DNA of 64,000 bases from Thermomonospora catenispora (GCF_006363815.1 NZ_RRYT01000010.1:85899-149898), one strand, 5' to 3'. Positions 1 through 9,680 are shown, counted from the first letter of the stretch. Made by a program: numbers and translations. Notes: generated from the letters alone by a model not told the origin.

Positions 1-2
1 GG

Positions 3-140
3 ACCCGCCGCACCTACGACGTGTACGGGCGGTGCCGGGACTGCGGGCAGGTGTACTGGCGCGGCGCCCACGGCGAGCACCTGGCCCGGATCGTCGACGC
101 GGCTCAGGCCACGGTGAGCGCCGCCCGCGCCGGCGTCTGA
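3..140 (+). CDS. Mut7-C RNase-domain protein, C-terminal end (partial)
   Basis: Only the last 45 residues are inside the window; the gene enters from the left in frame 3 and stops with TGA at 138-140. The visible tail reads TYDVYGRCRDCGQVYWRGAH, a CxxC pair followed by a VYWRGxH motif. This is how Mut7-C (PIN-like RNase, formerly DUF82) proteins end: a small zinc ribbon after the nuclease fold. The catalytic part lies outside, so activity cannot be judged. The family assignment rests on the short tail only. Confidence 0.72.
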   Translation, partial: TRRTYDVYGRCRDCGQVYWRGAHGEHLARIVDAAQATVSAARAGV

Positions 141-206
141 CCGGCGGTCGTCCTCTGCACCCGATGGCGGATGCTCCGTCCCTTGTGCAGAGCGCTGCCT
201 TCTTTA

Positions 207-221
207 AAGAGCACTGCTCTT
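207..221. promoter_or_regulatory. 15-bp palindromic operator, copy 1
   Basis: AAGAGCA-C-TGCTCTT is a perfect dyad with 7-bp arms around one central base. A sister site with the same core (AGAGCACTGCTCT) lies 53 bp downstream, centre to centre, and both precede the F420-type oxidoreductase gene. The size and symmetry fit a dimeric repressor such as a TetR or MarR protein (inference). The regulator is not identified. Confidence 0.68.
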
Positions 222-259
222 GACCCGGAGCGAGAGTCTCAGATTGAATGCTCTCAAGA

Positions 260-274
260 GAGAGCACTGCTCTC
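260..274. promoter_or_regulatory. 15-bp palindromic operator, copy 2
   Basis: GAGAGCA-C-TGCTCTC is a second perfect dyad, 25 bp before the ATG at 300. It shares the 13-bp core AGAGCACTGCTCT with copy 1. An extra half-site TGCTCTC at 249-255 could pair with its left arm and form an alternative hairpin. The 53-bp spacing is close to five helical turns, so two bound dimers would lie on one face of the DNA. Confidence 0.68.
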
Positions 275-299
275 GATTTCGGCGAGTTCAGGAGTCAGG

Positions 300-755
300 A
301 TGACCGACGGCACCCTCCGCTACGTCGAGGCCGGCGCGTTCGCCTCCGTCGTCAACCGCCTGGCGGGGTGGCTGGTCCGCCACGGCGTCGGCCTCTTCGG
401 CAGTCGCATGCTCTACGTTCGCGGCCGCAAGACCGGCCGGTGGCGAGGCACCCCCGTCAACGTCCTCACCGTCGACGGCGTCCGCTACCTGGTGGCCCCG
501 CGCGGACACACCCAGTGGGTCCGCAACCTGCGCGCCGCCGACGGCCGGGGCGAGCTCCGCCTGGGCCGCCGCGTCGAGCCCTTCACCGCCGCCGAGATCC
601 CCGACGCCGACAAGCCCGCCGTCCTCCGCGCCTACCTTCGCTGCTGGAAGTGGGAGGTCGGCGCCTTCTTCCCGGGACTGGGCCCCGACTCCGCCGACGA
701 GGACCTCCTCAAGGCGGCACCCGGCTACCCCGTCTTCCGGCTGACCTCCGGCTGA
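300..755 (+). CDS. Nitroreductase family deazaflavin (F420)-dependent oxidoreductase, Ddn-like
   Basis: 151 residues, the usual size of the DUF385/Ddn family of small split-beta-barrel proteins that use the deazaflavin F420. The family pattern is visible: LYVRGRKTGRWRGTPVNVLTVDGVRYLVAPRGHTQWVRNLRA in the first half, with the RKTG-x-R and G-H/TxW-RNL segments that line the cofactor site. No signal peptide or membrane segment is seen. The ATG at 300 follows CAGGA at 294-298. Two perfect palindromes upstream suggest tight repressor control. The physiological substrate cannot be told; relatives reduce quinones or nitro compounds. Confidence 0.82.
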   Translation: MTDGTLRYVEAGAFASVVNRLAGWLVRHGVGLFGSRMLYVRGRKTGRWRGTPVNVLTVDGVRYLVAPRGHTQWVRNLRAADGRGELRLGRRVEPFTAAEIPDADKPAVLRAYLRCWKWEVGAFFPGLGPDSADEDLLKAAPGYPVFRLTSG

Positions 756-1587
756 CCCGGCCGGGGCCGCACCGACGTCTGCGGCGCCCCGTACGGTCCG
801 CTCGCCGCGACCGGGTCCCGGTCGCGCGCCACATGGGTCGCACACGGGCTCCCACGGGGGCGACGAAGAGACCGCCGTCCCGTTCGCTCCGGCGTGCGGC
901 GTGTCGGCCCGGTGGGCGACGGCGCTGCGCACCAGACCGGCGGTCGCCTCGGGATGCCGAAGGACGGTCACGGCGGACACCTCACGCAGATGACGCCCGG
1001 ACCCGGACAGCACACGGTGCGGGCCCTCCGGCGGGACCCCGTGGGGAAGACCGGCCTGACGCCCCTGTTCCGGCGTCGCGATCCCGCGTCGCGATCCCGC
1101 ACGGTCAGTGGTGCCGATCGCCCGTGAAGGCCGCGGCCGCCCCCGTGGGACGGGTCGCTCCAGCCGGGGATCGACGGCGTCGACCGGCGCGGCCGCCCGC
1201 GCCGCCAAGGGACGGAGCCGCGGATCCGGCCGGTTCAGCCGGTCCCGCACCTGCGGATCTTCTCGTCATGCGTCCATGCGCCCATGGGACCCCGCCTCGG
1301 GCATTGTCGGCGTCCGCCGCAGGCCGGCACCGTGAGGCGCCGACGCCGACCGCCGCCCACTCGCAGATCATCGGCGCCGAGCCGAGGGCTCGGCCCGGCG
1401 GTGCCGGGAGAGGACGAGGACCTCGCGAGGAGCTTCCCCCGACCCGCTCGTCCGCCTTCGATCTCGTCCGGCCTCGACCCGCCGGGGCGGATCGCGGACC
1501 GCCCTCGATCCGCCCCGGCCGACGATGCGAGCCGATCGGAGCACGGGCCGCGTTCCTCCGCGTCGTGCGGCGCGGAGGAACGCGGGA
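756..1587. other. 832-bp stretch without a convincing gene
   Basis: Open frames exist on both strands, but their products are Arg/Pro/Gly-rich compositions typical of unused frames in GC-rich DNA, without recognisable motifs or good ribosome binding sites. A 13-bp unit (GCGTCGCGATCCC) is repeated twice in tandem at 1073-1098. The stretch lies between the F420-type gene and the 3' end of argS and may be decayed sequence. Confidence 0.6.
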
Positions 1588-3312
<1,725 letters not shown>

Positions 3313-3450
3313 ACCGGGAAAACTACCGACTCCCGAGGGGGCGTGTCCAATCGGTTATGCGGCTTACGACACCATATCGCCGGCGGAACGCATCGGGGCG
3401 AGGCACGGACGAATGACGTGCTCCCGCCCCGCTCGCGGCGAGTGGAAAAC

Positions 3451-3663
3451 TCACTGGCCCTTTATGTCGTTGATCAGTGCGGCCCAGGCCTGGCCGGTGA
3501 GTCGCAGCGTCCCCAGATCGGGATTCTTGGAGTCCCTGACGAGGTGCACCGTGCCGCGCTCTGTCTCGTTCCTTCCAGGGGCGACGGCCAGCGCGACCTC
3601 GACGCATCCGCCGCCGTCGCTGTAAGTGCTCTTCCGCCATGGGGCGGCCAGGTGTTCAGGCAT
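3451..3663 (-). CDS. DUF397 domain-containing protein
   Basis: 70 residues. The DUF397 pattern is complete: WRKSTYSDGGGCVEVA near the N-terminus, then VHLVRDSKNPD and a final LTGQAWAALINDIKG helix. These tiny actinobacterial proteins are nearly always encoded next to an XRE regulator with a DUF5753 domain, as here, where the regulator ends 25 bp upstream on the same strand. Some such pairs act in morphological differentiation (the WhiJ type); a toxin-antitoxin-like role has been proposed for others. Its function here is unknown. Confidence 0.93.
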   Translation of the reverse strand: MPEHLAAPWRKSTYSDGGGCVEVALAVAPGRNETERGTVHLVRDSKNPDLGTLRLTGQAWAALINDIKGQ

Positions 3664-3688
3664 TGGGATTTATTCCTCCATTCTATGG

Positions 3689-4540
3689 TTATTCCAGCTC
3701 GACTAGTTTTTGCTGGAGATAATTGGGTGTCTCCTCTACAGGGAGGGCCCTGCTGCGGAGAGTGTCGAAGGCGAGGATATGTCGATGGACATCGACATCG
3801 TCCTCGATATAAATGCTACCGTTCATCAGTTCCACGTAGGCCACATCCGCGGCGGGGTCTGGAATTTCGAGGACGATGAAAGGTCCGGTCACCGCCGGAT
3901 GCGCGCCGACTTCGAGTGGCAGGATCTGCAGCCGGACGTTGGGCTGCTCGGTGAGGTCGAGCAGATGCCTGAGCTGGCCGCGCATGACCTCGGGCCCGCC
4001 CACCCGGCGCAGGATGGCGGCCTCATCGATGACGCCTCGGAACTGAAGTGGATTCGAGCCGGTCAGGCGCTGTTGTCGACGCATCCGGATCTCCACCTGC
4101 TTGCGGACCGCTCCGGGCGCCATCGCCAGCTGGTTGACCAGCACGCTGCGAGCATAATCTTCGGTCTGCAGCAGTCCGTGCAGGACCAGTGCGCTGTAGC
4201 TGAGCAGCTTGTGCGCCTCGTCCTCCAGGCCCAGGTAGGTGTTGAAGTCGTCGTGCGTCGTGGGCACGACGTCCCACCAGCCGCGCTGATCGGCGGTGCG
4301 GGCCAGCTCAAGCAGTCGGTCTCGCTGGAAGTCCGGTATCTGGTACAGATCGAGCAGCTTGCGCAGGTCGGAGCTCTTGATGGAGATCGCGGCGTTCTCG
4401 ATCCGGGAGACCTTCGCGCTCGACCAGCCCAGCGTCCGCGCGACCTCCTCGCCGGTCATCTGAGTGGTCTCGCGCAGAGCGCGCAGCTCCCGCGCGAGTT
4501 GGCGACGCCGGAGCGACGACCTGGTCTGGGATGCGGCCAT
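3689..4540 (-). CDS. XRE-family helix-turn-helix regulator with DUF5753 domain
   Basis: 283 residues from the ATG at 4540, chosen because GGGAG lies 6 bp upstream; the frame is open further but has no such site. Residues 10-65 form an HTH_31-type DNA-binding domain (RELRALRETTQMTGEEVARTLGWSSAKVSRIE). The remainder is DUF5753, a putative ligand-sensing domain, with the GLLQTEDYAR motif, QQRLT, and a C-terminal VAYVELMNGSIYIED strand. It is probably co-transcribed with the DUF397 gene 25 bp downstream and is divergent from a cyclase-like gene. The repeat-rich intergenic DNA is its likely target (inference). Confidence 0.93.
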   Translation of the reverse strand: MAASQTRSSLRRRQLARELRALRETTQMTGEEVARTLGWSSAKVSRIENAAISIKSSDLRKLLDLYQIPDFQRDRLLELARTADQRGWWDVVPTTHDDFNTYLGLEDEAHKLLSYSALVLHGLLQTEDYARSVLVNQLAMAPGAVRKQVEIRMRRQQRLTGSNPLQFRGVIDEAAILRRVGGPEVMRGQLRHLLDLTEQPNVRLQILPLEVGAHPAVTGPFIVLEIPDPAADVAYVELMNGSIYIEDDVDVHRHILAFDTLRSRALPVEETPNYLQQKLVELE

Positions 4541-4703
4541 CAGCGGCTCCCTGGCAGAGGGCTGCATGCTTGCTTGCAGCCTGCTACGTGTTGCATTGCA
4601 TGCAGGCGCACTGAAAATACTACATGCAATCTTGCACGAAGGATCGCGCTGGCGCATCCTTTAAGAGGGGAGTGGGATCGCGTTCCGAACAGGAGGCGAC
4701 CCG
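4541..4703. promoter_or_regulatory. Divergent promoter region with TTGCA repeats
   Basis: This 163-bp spacer drives both the XRE-DUF5753 operon (leftward) and the cyclase-like gene (rightward). TTGCA or its complement TGCAA occurs at 4574-4578, 4591-4595, 4596-4600, 4625-4629 and 4632-4636. There are also an inverted repeat GCTGCA (4561-4566)/TGCAGC (4575-4580) and the palindrome TGCATGCA at 4597-4604. The segment is more AT-rich than its surroundings. Autoregulation by the XRE protein is the simplest reading. AGGAGG at 4691-4696 is the ribosome binding site of the rightward gene. Confidence 0.6.
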
Positions 4704-5468
4704 GTGGCATACAGGGGACCGGTCGACCCCGACATGCGGGCGGGGCCGGGGAGCGCCGTGGCGACGATCGAAGCGCACGATGAGCGGACCGCACGGCGGG
4801 AGGGCGCGGGGACCGTACCACGGCGCGAACTCACCTATCGGTTCCTCGCGGCAGTGGACATCGAGGGATTCAGCAGGCTCAACGCCCGGGAGCAGGTGGC
4901 GGCGCAGGACCGCCTGTACCAGGCCTTGGAGCTGGCGGCGGGGCGTTCGGGACTGGACCGCAGCTTGTGGCAGAGAGAATCGAGGGGAGACAGCGAGCTG
5001 GCGATCCTGCCCGGCGACATCGACGGCCCTCGGCTGGTGGCCGACTATCCGCGGCATCTGGCCGCCGCTCTGCGGCAGGGCAACGAGGAATCTGCTGATG
5101 GCCTCCGGCTGCGCGTGCGCCTGGCCCTTCATCACGGTGCTGTGGTTACTGGCGGGTTCGGTGCGGTGGGGCGCGCGCCCATCGAGGTCTCCCGTCTGGT
5201 CAATCTGAAGCCGTTGCGCCGGGAGCTCCGTCGCAGGCGCGATGAGGACTTGGTGTTGATCGTGTCCACTGCTCTCCACCGGGAGGTGGTGGAAAGCGGC
5301 TTCGGCGGACTCGATCCGGCCGATTTCGAACCCGTCTCCGAGGTGGTCAAGGGGCAGATCTTCTACGGCCACATCTACTACGGAAAGCGGCCCCGTCCGG
5401 TTCGTTCCAATCCGTCGGCCAAGCGCCCGTGGAGTTCTCTCCTGGGGCGCTTGCGTAAAGCCTCCTGA
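4704..5468 (+). CDS. Class III nucleotidyl-cyclase-like (CHD) domain protein
   Basis: 254 residues from GTG 4704, with AGGAGG 7 bp upstream. After a variable N-terminus (1-44) comes a cyclase homology fold: LAAVDIEGFSRLN holds the first metal-site Asp (D52) and RGDSELAIL the second (D96, GDS instead of the usual GDG), followed by LRVRLALHHGAV. Where active cyclases have a VNxAARL segment, this protein has IEVSRLVN. The tail is basic. Proteins with this single degenerate domain recur in actinobacteria. Whether it makes a cyclic nucleotide is doubtful, since several catalytic positions differ. It is divergent from the XRE/DUF397 pair, suggesting one regulated module. Confidence 0.7.
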   Translation: MAYRGPVDPDMRAGPGSAVATIEAHDERTARREGAGTVPRRELTYRFLAAVDIEGFSRLNAREQVAAQDRLYQALELAAGRSGLDRSLWQRESRGDSELAILPGDIDGPRLVADYPRHLAAALRQGNEESADGLRLRVRLALHHGAVVTGGFGAVGRAPIEVSRLVNLKPLRRELRRRRDEDLVLIVSTALHREVVESGFGGLDPADFEPVSEVVKGQIFYGHIYYGKRPRPVRSNPSAKRPWSSLLGRLRKAS

Positions 5469-5483
5469 GTTCTCGGACTCAGG
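5464..5483 (+). terminator. Hairpin at the end of the cyclase-like gene
   Basis: CCTGAGT (5464-5470), a 6-nt loop, then ACTCAGG (5477-5483) make a perfect 7-bp stem that includes the stop codon. There is no U tract, as is common in high-GC actinobacteria. Confidence 0.5.
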
Positions 5484-5802
5484 GACCGGCCGGCGATCGA
5501 TCTGAGAGCGGGCGCGCAGGCGGAGGGTCGGGTCGCCGGTGGGGGAGCGTCCGCGATCAGGGCGTCGGCGATGGGGGCGGGGCCAAGGGCGACACGGCGT
5601 CCCCCGCCGTGACGTCCTGGGGATGAGGGCGATGCCGTAGGCGGCGAGAGCGGCGACGGCGCGGCTGCGGCGGCGGGGCGAAGGCGGGCGTATCGGTGGC
5701 GGCGGGCATGGAGCGGCGAGGCGTGGCCGTTCGGAGTCGTCTCCTCTCGACCGGACCGTTTGCAGCGATTTTCCTTTTTGTGTGACTTCTGTAAGAAGAG
5801 CG
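5484..5802. other. Gene-free stretch upstream of the LuxR-family regulator
   Basis: No open frame here has a supported start or a recognisable product. Its last 60 bp are clearly AT-richer (GATTTTCCTTTTTGTG around 5767) and lead into a promoter at 5803-5830. The rest is GC-rich and featureless to my reading. Confidence 0.5.
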
Positions 5803-5830
5803 TTGACTTGGCGCATGCTGGCGATATGTT
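5803..5830 (+). promoter_or_regulatory. Sigma-70-type promoter for the LuxR-family regulator
   Basis: TTGACT (5803-5808) and TATGTT (5825-5830) are separated by 16 bp inside an AT-rich patch. This is the best housekeeping-type promoter in the first 10 kb. It would leave a leader of about 85 nt before the ATG at 5924. Confidence 0.55.
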
Positions 5831-5923
5831 CCGCATGCGGGCGGGCGTCGAGGAAGTCGCGCGGGCTCAACGTTCTTTTACGATATGCAGATGCAAGTTG
5901 CAGGGGCTTACGGTTGATGGCCG

Positions 5924-8296
5924 ATGGTGGCGGAATTCCGGAAATGTGCGGCGGCTGAGGGTGGAGTGGTGGGCGGGCTGCCCGCGGAGGTCACCCGCTT
6001 CGTCGGACGGCGGCGAGAGCTGGCCGACGTCACCAGGCTGCTGGGGTCCGCCCGATTGGTCACGTTGACCGGGGTGGGCGGGGTGGGCAAGACGCGGCTG
6101 GCGCTGCGGGCCGCCCACCAGGTGCAGCGGAACTTCCCCGACGGGGTCCGGCTGGTGGAGCTGTCGACGCTGCGCGAGCCGGAGCTGCTGCGCCACGCGG
6201 TGGCGCACGCGCTGCGGACGCAGGACCGCATGCCCTGCGTCCCGCTCGGCATGCCGGCCGAACACCTGGCGGATCTCGACATGCTGCTGGTCCTGGACAC
6301 CTGCGAGCATCTGGTGGACGCCTGCGCCGAACTGGCCGAGAGCCTGCTGCAGGCCGCCCCCGGACTGCGCATCCTGGCCACCAGCCGGGAGCCGCTGAAC
6401 GCGGCGGGCGAACAGGTCTATCCGGTGGCGCCGCTGCCGGTGCCCGGGGAGGACGCCGGGGACCTGGACGACTTCGATTCGGTGCGCCTGTTCCTGGACC
6501 GGGCCAAGGCCGCCGACCCCTCGTTCGCGCTCACCCCCGAGAACCGCCGCGCGGTCGCCCGGGTGTGCGCGGGGCTGGAGGGCATTCCGCTGGCCCTGGA
6601 GCTGGCCGCGGCCCGGCTGCGCGTGCTGTCGGCGGCCGAGCTGGGGGAACGGCTCGGCGACCGGTTCCAGCTCCTCGGCTCCCGCGGACGCGCCGGCCCG
6701 TCCCGGCATCGCACCCTGCGGGCGGCGGTCGGCTGGAGCCATGAGCTGTGCGATCCGGACGAGCGGCTGCTGTGGGCGCGGCTGTCGGTGTTCGTCGGCA
6801 CGTTCGACCTGACCGCCGTCCGCAAGGTCTGCGCCGACGAGAGGCTGCCCGCGGCCGGAATGCTCGACCTGGTGGCGGCGCTGGTCGACAAGTCGGTGGT
6901 GACGTGCGAACGGCGCCCGGACGGGTCCCGGCTGCGGATGCTGGAGACGTTGCGCGAGTACGGCGCCGAATGGCTGCGCGCGCTGGGCGAGGAGGGGGCC
7001 GTGCGCCGCCGCCACCGGGACCACTATCTGCAGGTGGCCCAGGAGGCCGAGCGGCGCTGGTTCGGGCCCGAGCAGGAGGACTGGCTGCGTCGGCTGCGGC
7101 GGGAGCACCACAACCTCCGGGCCGCCCTGGAGTCCGGCCTGGCCGCGGGAGAGGCGCGGACCGTGCAGCGGATGGCGACGGCGCTGCATTTGCTGTGGGC
7201 GACCTGCGGGCTCGTCCCCGAGGGGCGGTTGTGGCTGGAACGGGCGCTGGAGCTGGACGGCGCGCCGCCGGAGTCCCGTCTCGAGGCGCTCACCGCGGCC
7301 GGATTCCTGGCCGTCCTGCAGGGCGATCGGGAGGGGGCGGCCCGGCGCTCGGCGGAGGCGGAGGAACTGGCCGCCGGGCTCGACGGCCCGTGGGCGGCGG
7401 AGCGGATCGCCTATCTGCGGGGGCTGGCGGCGGTGTGCGAGGGACGGGCAGACGAGGCGGTCGGGCTGCTGCGAGGGTCGTTGGAGCGCTGCACCGGCCT
7501 CCGCGGCCCGGAGGCGTTGTTCTCGGTCCAGGTGCGGCTGTCGCTGGCGATCGCGCACGTGCTGCGCGGTGAGCCGGCGGAGGCGGTCGGGCACTGCCGC
7601 ATCGCCCGCCGGGTGTGCCAGGAGCACGGCGACCGGACCCTGCTGGCGTATGCGCTGGTGATCCGGGCGTGGGCGGAGCTGGCGTCCGGTGCGGTGGAAC
7701 GGGCCGCCGCCTGTCTGCGGCAGGTGATGCGGCAGCGCCGTACCGATCCGGACCGGGCGAGCCTGGGCCTGGCGGTCGAGCTGTCGGCGTGGGTCGCGGC
7801 GGAGCGGGGCGAGCAGCGGCGCGGGGCGGTGCTGCTGGGCGCGGCGCACCGGCTGTGGGGGACGTTCGGACTGGCCGGCCTGCGCAACGCGATGGCGGCC
7901 GAGCATGCGCGCTATGAGCGGCGGATCCACGACGCCCTCGGCGGGTCCGCGTTTCGCGCGGCCCACCAGGAGGGCGCCGGATTGTCGCCGAGGCAGATCG
8001 TCGAGTGCGCGCTGGACGATTCCCCCGATCGGGGGATCGACCGAGGCGACTCGACCGGGGCGTCCGGGCCGCCGGCGGCCGCGCAGGCGCCGTCGGATCG
8101 GCTCACTCCTCGGGAGCGTCAGGTGGCGGCGCTGGTCGCCGAGGGGCTGTCCAACCGGCAGATCGCCGAGCGGCTGGCCGTGGCCAAGCGCACCGTCGAC
8201 ACCCATGTCGAGCACATCCTGGCCAAGCTGGACTTCACCTCCCGGACTCAGATCGCCGCCTGGTTCGCCCGCCACCAGCCCGCTCGCGACGGTTGA
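5924..8296 (+). CDS. LuxR-family transcriptional regulator with NB-ARC-type ATPase domain
   Basis: 790 residues. The N-terminal half is a signal-transduction ATPase: FVGRRRELADV, Walker A GVGGVGKTRLA at about 46-56, Walker B MLLVLDTCEHL and the sensor ILATSREPL. A long helical, TPR-like middle follows (about 350-680). The C-terminus (about 725-785) is a LuxR DNA-binding domain, LTPRERQVAALVAEGLSNRQIAERL...VDTHVEHILAKL. Such proteins couple ligand or ATP state to transcription; targets are unknown. The ATG at 5924 has only a weak ribosome site, and GTG codons about 40 bp further in are possible starts. The N-terminal SARP domain of AfsR relatives is absent. Confidence 0.88.
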   Translation: MVAEFRKCAAAEGGVVGGLPAEVTRFVGRRRELADVTRLLGSARLVTLTGVGGVGKTRLALRAAHQVQRNFPDGVRLVELSTLREPELLRHAVAHALRTQDRMPCVPLGMPAEHLADLDMLLVLDTCEHLVDACAELAESLLQAAPGLRILATSREPLNAAGEQVYPVAPLPVPGEDAGDLDDFDSVRLFLDRAKAADPSFALTPENRRAVARVCAGLEGIPLALELAAARLRVLSAAELGERLGDRFQLLGSRGRAGPSRHRTLRAAVGWSHELCDPDERLLWARLSVFVGTFDLTAVRKVCADERLPAAGMLDLVAALVDKSVVTCERRPDGSRLRMLETLREYGAEWLRALGEEGAVRRRHRDHYLQVAQEAERRWFGPEQEDWLRRLRREHHNLRAALESGLAAGEARTVQRMATALHLLWATCGLVPEGRLWLERALELDGAPPESRLEALTAAGFLAVLQGDREGAARRSAEAEELAAGLDGPWAAERIAYLRGLAAVCEGRADEAVGLLRGSLERCTGLRGPEALFSVQVRLSLAIAHVLRGEPAEAVGHCRIARRVCQEHGDRTLLAYALVIRAWAELASGAVERAAACLRQVMRQRRTDPDRASLGLAVELSAWVAAERGEQRRGAVLLGAAHRLWGTFGLAGLRNAMAAEHARYERRIHDALGGSAFRAAHQEGAGLSPRQIVECALDDSPDRGIDRGDSTGASGPPAAAQAPSDRLTPRERQVAALVAEGLSNRQIAERLAVAKRTVDTHVEHILAKLDFTSRTQIAAWFARHQPARDG

Positions 8297-8307
8297 GAGG
8301 GGCACGG

Positions 8308-8336
8308 TTGCCGTGCGTGTACCCCGTGGTTACGCT
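8308..8336 (+). promoter_or_regulatory. Promoter of the small 55-residue gene
   Basis: TTGCCG (8308-8313) and TACGCT (8331-8336) are spaced by exactly 17 bp. The -35 element sits in a small hairpin (GCACGG-TTG-CCGTGC) just after the stop of the LuxR-family gene, which may serve as its terminator. Confidence 0.5.
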
Positions 8337-8375
8337 TCGTGTCATCAATGCTGCTGAACGTAAGGGGGGTGTGGG

Positions 8376-8543
8376 ATGGACGCCGCCGAGCGGCCCGAAT
8401 GGGCCGGCAAGCCGGTGCGGCAGCTCACCGTGGGTGAGCTCACCGAGGCGCTGATCTATCTGGAGGAGCGCGAACCGGCCGACGACGCCCTCAGCCGCGC
8501 CCTGGCCGCCCAGCTCGCCGAACGCACGGCCGCGGTGTGCTAG
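8376..8543 (+). CDS. Small conserved-looking acidic protein, 55 residues
   Basis: ATG at 8376 with a purine-rich AAGGGGGG 8 bp upstream, its own promoter at 8308-8336 and a very strong hairpin after the stop: a complete small transcription unit. The product starts MDAAERPEWAGKPVRQ, followed by a predicted amphipathic helix (LTVGELTEALIYLEEREP) and a second helix ending AAVC. It is acidic, has no membrane segment and no domain I recognise. Unit structure rather than homology supports it as a gene. Confidence 0.62.
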   Translation: MDAAERPEWAGKPVRQLTVGELTEALIYLEEREPADDALSRALAAQLAERTAAVC

Positions 8544-8560
8544 CCGAGGCGGACCGGAGG

Positions 8561-8596
8561 GGAGGCGCCCGCCGCGCATGCGCGGCGGGCGCCTCC
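8561..8596 (+). terminator. 36-bp perfect palindrome terminator
   Basis: Two 18-nt arms (8561-8578 and 8579-8596) are exact complements with no spacer, beginning GGAGGCGCCCGCC. The RNA would form a near-continuous hairpin followed by UUCGGG. It begins 17 bp after the stop of the small gene. Confidence 0.75.
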
Positions 8597-8686
8597 TTCG
8601 GGTGCGTGGGCCGGACGCCGGGCGGTCCCGGAATCCGTGGCCACGGCACTGTGACATTTTCCGCGCCCGTTGCGCAGACCTATGTG

Positions 8687-8756
8687 TGTTGGCGGGGCGC
8701 TCACAACGGCTCGGGGTCCGGGCCATTGCGAGGAGGGGAGTGGCGCCCCGCCAACA
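8687..8756. repeat. Long-range 14-bp inverted repeat, possible structured RNA
   Basis: TGTTGGCGGGGCGC (8687-8700) is exactly complementary to GCGCCCCGCCAACA (8743-8756). The 42-nt interior can itself fold a hairpin (GGCTCGG-GGT-CCGGGCC, one G-U pair) followed by the purine run GAGGAGGGGAG. It lies in a 367-bp stretch without a supported gene, between a terminator and a convergent gene. It may be a small RNA, a riboregulator or a remnant of a transposon end; nothing else in 8597-8963 is recognised. Confidence 0.45.
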
Positions 8757-8963
8757 GCGGTCGGCGATGCGTTCATCACAGGCCGCATCGCCAAGTTACT
8801 ACCCGGCGTTCGCTTCCGGGGAGCGGACTGGAGGGATTCCTCGCATTCTCTTGCGGAAGACGCCGTGAACCTTTCCGCATACTGGTCTCGACCTGGCATT
8901 TCCCCGGCGCCTCAGGCACATTTCGGTGCACCTTGCACGCAAGGGTGACAGGTGTCAGACCCT

Positions 8964-9680
8964 TCAGGTGAGAGTCGCCGCCGAGGCGTCCGGCGCCCCG
9001 TCGAGATGCGCCGTGTCGTTGTATCTCCGCACCAGCCAGCGTTCTTCCGTGACCACCAGATGCGAGATGGAGGCGTTGTCGGCGCCCAGGAAGGCGAACG
9101 GACGTGATCGCGTCGCCAGCGCCAGCGCCTGGGCGATGAACGCGCCATGGGTGAACGCCGCCAGCCGCTCCCCGGGATGCGCCGCCGCCAGCCGCTCGAT
9201 CACTCGGCGGACCCGTGCGGCGAACGCCTCGGCGGGTTCGGCCCCGGGGATCACGTCCCAGCGTTCCTCGGCGAACAACCGCCGGGCGACCGGATCGTTC
9301 TCGGCCACCTTCATCCGGAACAGCCCGCCCTCCCACTCGCCGAGGTGCACCTCGCGCAGGTCGGGCTCCACCCGCGGCTCGATGCCGAGCTCCCGCACCA
9401 GCGGCTCGGCCGTCTCGGCGGTGCGGCGCAGCGAGCTGACGTAGACGGCGTCCAGCCTCTCGCCGGCCAGCCGCCGGCAGACCCGTCGCGCCTGTTCGCG
9501 GCCCTCGGGCGCCAGGCTCGGGTCGCCTTGCCCGTTCACCAGCGGGAACGGCTCACCGGGCCGGAAGGGCTGGGATGCGCCGTGACGGACGAGCAGGATC
9601 TCCGTGGCGCCGGGCGGCGGCGTGAACCGGGACTGACGATAGGTGCGCTTCCCGTCGCGGGACTCCTCGTCGAAGGTCAC
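8964..9680 (-). CDS. Histidine phosphatase family protein (phosphoglycerate mutase-like)
   Basis: 238 residues from GTG 9680. The phosphohistidine motif LLVRHGASQP lies at about 29-38. LAPEGREQARRVCRRLAGERLDAVYVSSLRRTAETAEPL supplies the conserved arginines, and the second active-site histidine is in LAAFTHGAFIAQ. These cytosolic enzymes remove phosphate from small metabolites through a phospho-His intermediate; the substrate cannot be predicted. An LRR/E-rich central insert is typical of the actinobacterial branch. No Shine-Dalgarno sequence precedes the start, so a leaderless message is possible. Confidence 0.88.
   Translation of the reverse strand: MTFDEESRDGKRTYRQSRFTPPPGATEILLVRHGASQPFRPGEPFPLVNGQGDPSLAPEGREQARRVCRRLAGERLDAVYVSSLRRTAETAEPLVRELGIEPRVEPDLREVHLGEWEGGLFRMKVAENDPVARRLFAEERWDVIPGAEPAEAFAARVRRVIERLAAAHPGERLAAFTHGAFIAQALALATRSRPFAFLGADNASISHLVVTEERWLVRRYNDTAHLDGAPDASAATLT

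Noticed and set aside
8687..8756. Known riboswitch (cobalamin, c-di-AMP)
   Set aside because: The characteristic core sequences of those classes are absent and no regulated gene follows.
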